A stretch of 6,931 nt of DNA from Desulfobacterales bacterium (GTDB lineage Bacteria; Desulfobacterota; Desulfobacteria; Desulfobacterales; UBA11574). The DNA lies in assembly GCA_012974475.1 (NCBI GenBank), contig JAAXQD010000233.1, positions 1 to 6,931 of the forward strand, given 5' to 3'. Made by a program: the position numbers and the translations under genes. Every line of letters starts with the position of its first letter. The first letter of the stretch is position 1. Positions 5,338-6,931 of the stretch are shown here, in pieces. The notes beneath the pieces were generated by a model. It had not been told where the DNA came from, ran no database searches, and saw only the letters and a program-made list of their open reading frames with translations.

Positions 5338-6240
5338 CTACTTCGACAGGGACAGATCGATCATTTTTTGAACCGCTTTAAAAGCCGGTTGTCGAATATT
5401 TTCAGATACCTTGACCTCTCCTTCCATTAATTCGAGGCTCCTGGCAACATCTTCGAGGGAAATCTTTTTCATGTTTTTACACAACATCTTGCTCGAAGCC
5501 GGGTAAAACAGCTTGTCAGGATTGGCTTTTTTCAAGGGGTAAAGGAGCCCGATCTCCGTACCGACGATAAAGGCGGACTTTTTAGATTCTTCTGCATAGC
5601 GGATCATGCCCGAAGTGCTTCGGATGACATCTGCCAATTCGAGGACTTCCGGCCGGCATTCCGGATGGGCCATAAAGACAGCATCCGGGTAGGTCCGCCG
5701 GGCATGGTTCACATCTGCAGGTTTGAGTCGGTCATGGGTCGGACAATATCCGTCCCAGGTGTGTATCTTCTTCTTTGTCAGGGACGCGGCGTACAGGGCG
5801 AGATTTCGATCCGGCGTCATGAGTATCTCATCGGCATCCAGACTGTTTACAACATCGACGACATTGGCCGAGGTGCAGCAAATGGTGGAAAGGGCTTTCA
5901 CCGCTGCAGTGGAGTTGACATAGGTAACAACCGGCATGGGAGGGAGCTTGTCCAGCATGGCTTGCAGCCCCACCGGTTCTATCATATCGGCCATTAAACA
6001 TCCGGCATCTTCACGGGGAAGCAGGACGGTTTTGTCCGGAGACAGAATCGACGCGGTTTCCGCCATAAAATGCACGCCGCAAAAGACGATGACTTCGGCA
6101 TCGGTTTGGGCGGCTTTGATGCTCAACTCCAGTGAATCGCCGCAAAGATCTGCAACATCCTGAATTTCCGGGGGCTGGTAGTTATGTGAAAGCATAATTG
6201 CTTTTCTTTTTTTCAATAAACTTCTGATCTTTTCCTTCAT
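5338..6240 (-). CDS. nadA: Quinolinate synthase NadA
   Basis: NadA condenses iminoaspartate with dihydroxyacetone phosphate to quinolinate, the second step of de novo NAD synthesis, in the cytoplasm. The 300-residue length fits the shorter form of the family. The three cysteines expected to bind the [4Fe-4S] cluster are present: C81 in DAGCLMADM, C166 in DGYCPTHD, and C254 in SKMLCKNMKK. Other conserved parts are LSHNYQ (18-22, H19), CGDSLELS (33-40), YVNSTAAVKALSTICCTSAN (107-126) and AHPEC (191-195). No nadB or nadC is in the window. The ATG at 6240 overlaps the lolA stop as ATGA, and AAGGAA (6253-6248) lies seven bases upstream, so translation is likely coupled. It faces yebC across a 96-base gap. 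Confidence 0.97.
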   Translation of the reverse strand: MKEKIRSLLKKRKAIMLSHNYQPPEIQDVADLCGDSLELSIKAAQTDAEVIVFCGVHFMAETASILSPDKTVLLPREDAGCLMADMIEPVGLQAMLDKLPPMPVVTYVNSTAAVKALSTICCTSANVVDVVNSLDADEILMTPDRNLALYAASLTKKKIHTWDGYCPTHDRLKPADVNHARRTYPDAVFMAHPECRPEVLELADVIRSTSGMIRYAEESKKSAFIVGTEIGLLYPLKKANPDKLFYPASSKMLCKNMKKISLEDVARSLELMEGEVKVSENIRQPAFKAVQKMIDLSLSK

Positions 6241-6931
6241 TCTACAGTTCCTTTTTCGTCAAGATTCAACACCTCTATACCTTGGGGCAATTTAAAATTG
6301 AACATGGAATCGTCGATTTTCTGTATAAACTGAATATCGCTAAAGACGATCCGGGTTTCATCGCCATATGAATTGGCGGTAACAATTCTGACAACATCGA
6401 AAGTCTTCGTTGAAACGGACAGATAGATTACCGATACATCGAATGCTTTTTCCCTGGGTAAAAGCTTCAGTTCATAATAGTCATCTTGAGCCTTTTTTTC
6501 AAGGTCAATACTGAATTTCTGTTGAATCAATTTCATGTCGGAAAGAAAACTGAACCCTTTGCCGCCTTCGAAAAAAGAAGGTGCTTTTCCGATCATCACC
6601 TGATTGTCTTCAGGTCTGAATATCCACAACGTTTTGTTGTCGGTAATAATAGTTTGGCGATCAGGGGTTTCATATTCCCATCGCATTTTGCCGGGACGTT
6701 TGAAAAAGGCTTTTCCGGATGCGGTGTCCGTTATTTCCATGGCTTTTAGGGTTGAAGTTTGGGAAAAGTGTGCTAAAAATCCCGGAACCGCGTATCGTTC
6801 TTCAATTTTTTTTATAATATCGGCGAGGGATAACCGGGAATCCTCCACCGGCGATGGGGGTTGGGCCGATACATTCCGGCCCAACTCCGCCGAACCACAA
6901 AAAAATAAAAAAGCAACCACCAGCCTTACGG
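6237..6931 (-). CDS. lolA: Outer-membrane lipoprotein carrier protein LolA (5' end at or beyond window edge)
   Basis: LolA is the periplasmic chaperone that takes lipoproteins from the LolCDE transporter and delivers them to the outer membrane (LolB where present). Counting from the first in-window start, GTG 6920, the protein has 227 residues. A hydrophobic, signal-like stretch VVAFLFFCGSAELG leads to a likely cleavage near VSAQ. The LolA domain shows FLAHFSQTSTLKA (48-60), GKAFFKRPGKMRWEYETP (69-86), then DNKTLWIFRPEDNQV and a C-terminal IVFSDIQF. The frame stays open to the window edge, and an arginine codon two codons upstream of the GTG would supply a charged signal-peptide n-region. The true start is therefore probably outside the window. 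The stop overlaps the nadA start by four bases. Confidence 0.9.
   Translation of the reverse strand, partial: VRLVVAFLFFCGSAELGRNVSAQPPSPVEDSRLSLADIIKKIEERYAVPGFLAHFSQTSTLKAMEITDTASGKAFFKRPGKMRWEYETPDRQTIITDNKTLWIFRPEDNQVMIGKAPSFFEGGKGFSFLSDMKLIQQKFSIDLEKKAQDDYYELKLLPREKAFDVSVIYLSVSTKTFDVVRIVTANSYGDETRIVFSDIQFIQKIDDSMFNFKLPQGIEVLNLDEKGTVE

Overview
This is a chromosomal, mostly housekeeping stretch of a Gram-negative bacterium of moderate GC content. A LolA-type periplasmic lipoprotein carrier and a periplasmic lytic transglycosylase imply a diderm envelope. The tRNA-Glu(CUC) type, the style of the proteins, and the mix of RadA, RlmE, YebC and NadA remind me of sulfate-reducing Deltaproteobacteria (Desulfobacterota, perhaps Desulfobacterales). 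That placement is an impression and was not tested by a search.

Layout, left to right. Positions 1-88 hold no gene, only two tandem copies of an 11-base unit that also resembles the 5' edge of the neighbouring tRNA. A tRNA-Glu(CUC) gene follows on the minus strand (89-163) with a recognisable sigma70-type promoter. A three-gene minus-strand cluster (2193 down to 201) encodes a PHP-family histidinol-phosphatase-like enzyme, an MltB-type lytic transglycosylase whose start overlaps the end of the PHP gene, and a small two-helix PLDc_N membrane protein. A 291-base divergent intergenic region (2194-2484) holds a perfect 11-bp-arm inverted repeat, a short GC-rich hairpin and a short direct repeat. 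On the plus strand radA, rlmE and yebC follow closely (2485-5241). A 96-base convergent gap contains a nested inverted repeat. The right end carries nadA and lolA on the minus strand, with lolA upstream, overlapping nadA by ATGA and running to the window edge.

How the genes work together: radA (recombination and branch migration), rlmE (23S rRNA 2'-O-methylation) and yebC (translation or regulatory factor) form a probable information-processing operon. lolA-nadA is a translationally coupled pair with no obvious shared pathway. The PHP, MltB and PLDc_N genes form a probable operon running towards the tRNA. I found no defence system, mobile element gene, CRISPR array or new multi-gene system. 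The points most worth a second look are the mismatched acceptor stem of tRNA-Glu with its nearby repeats and the palindrome at its 3' end, and the non-coding inverted repeats at 2252-2278 and 5240-5311.
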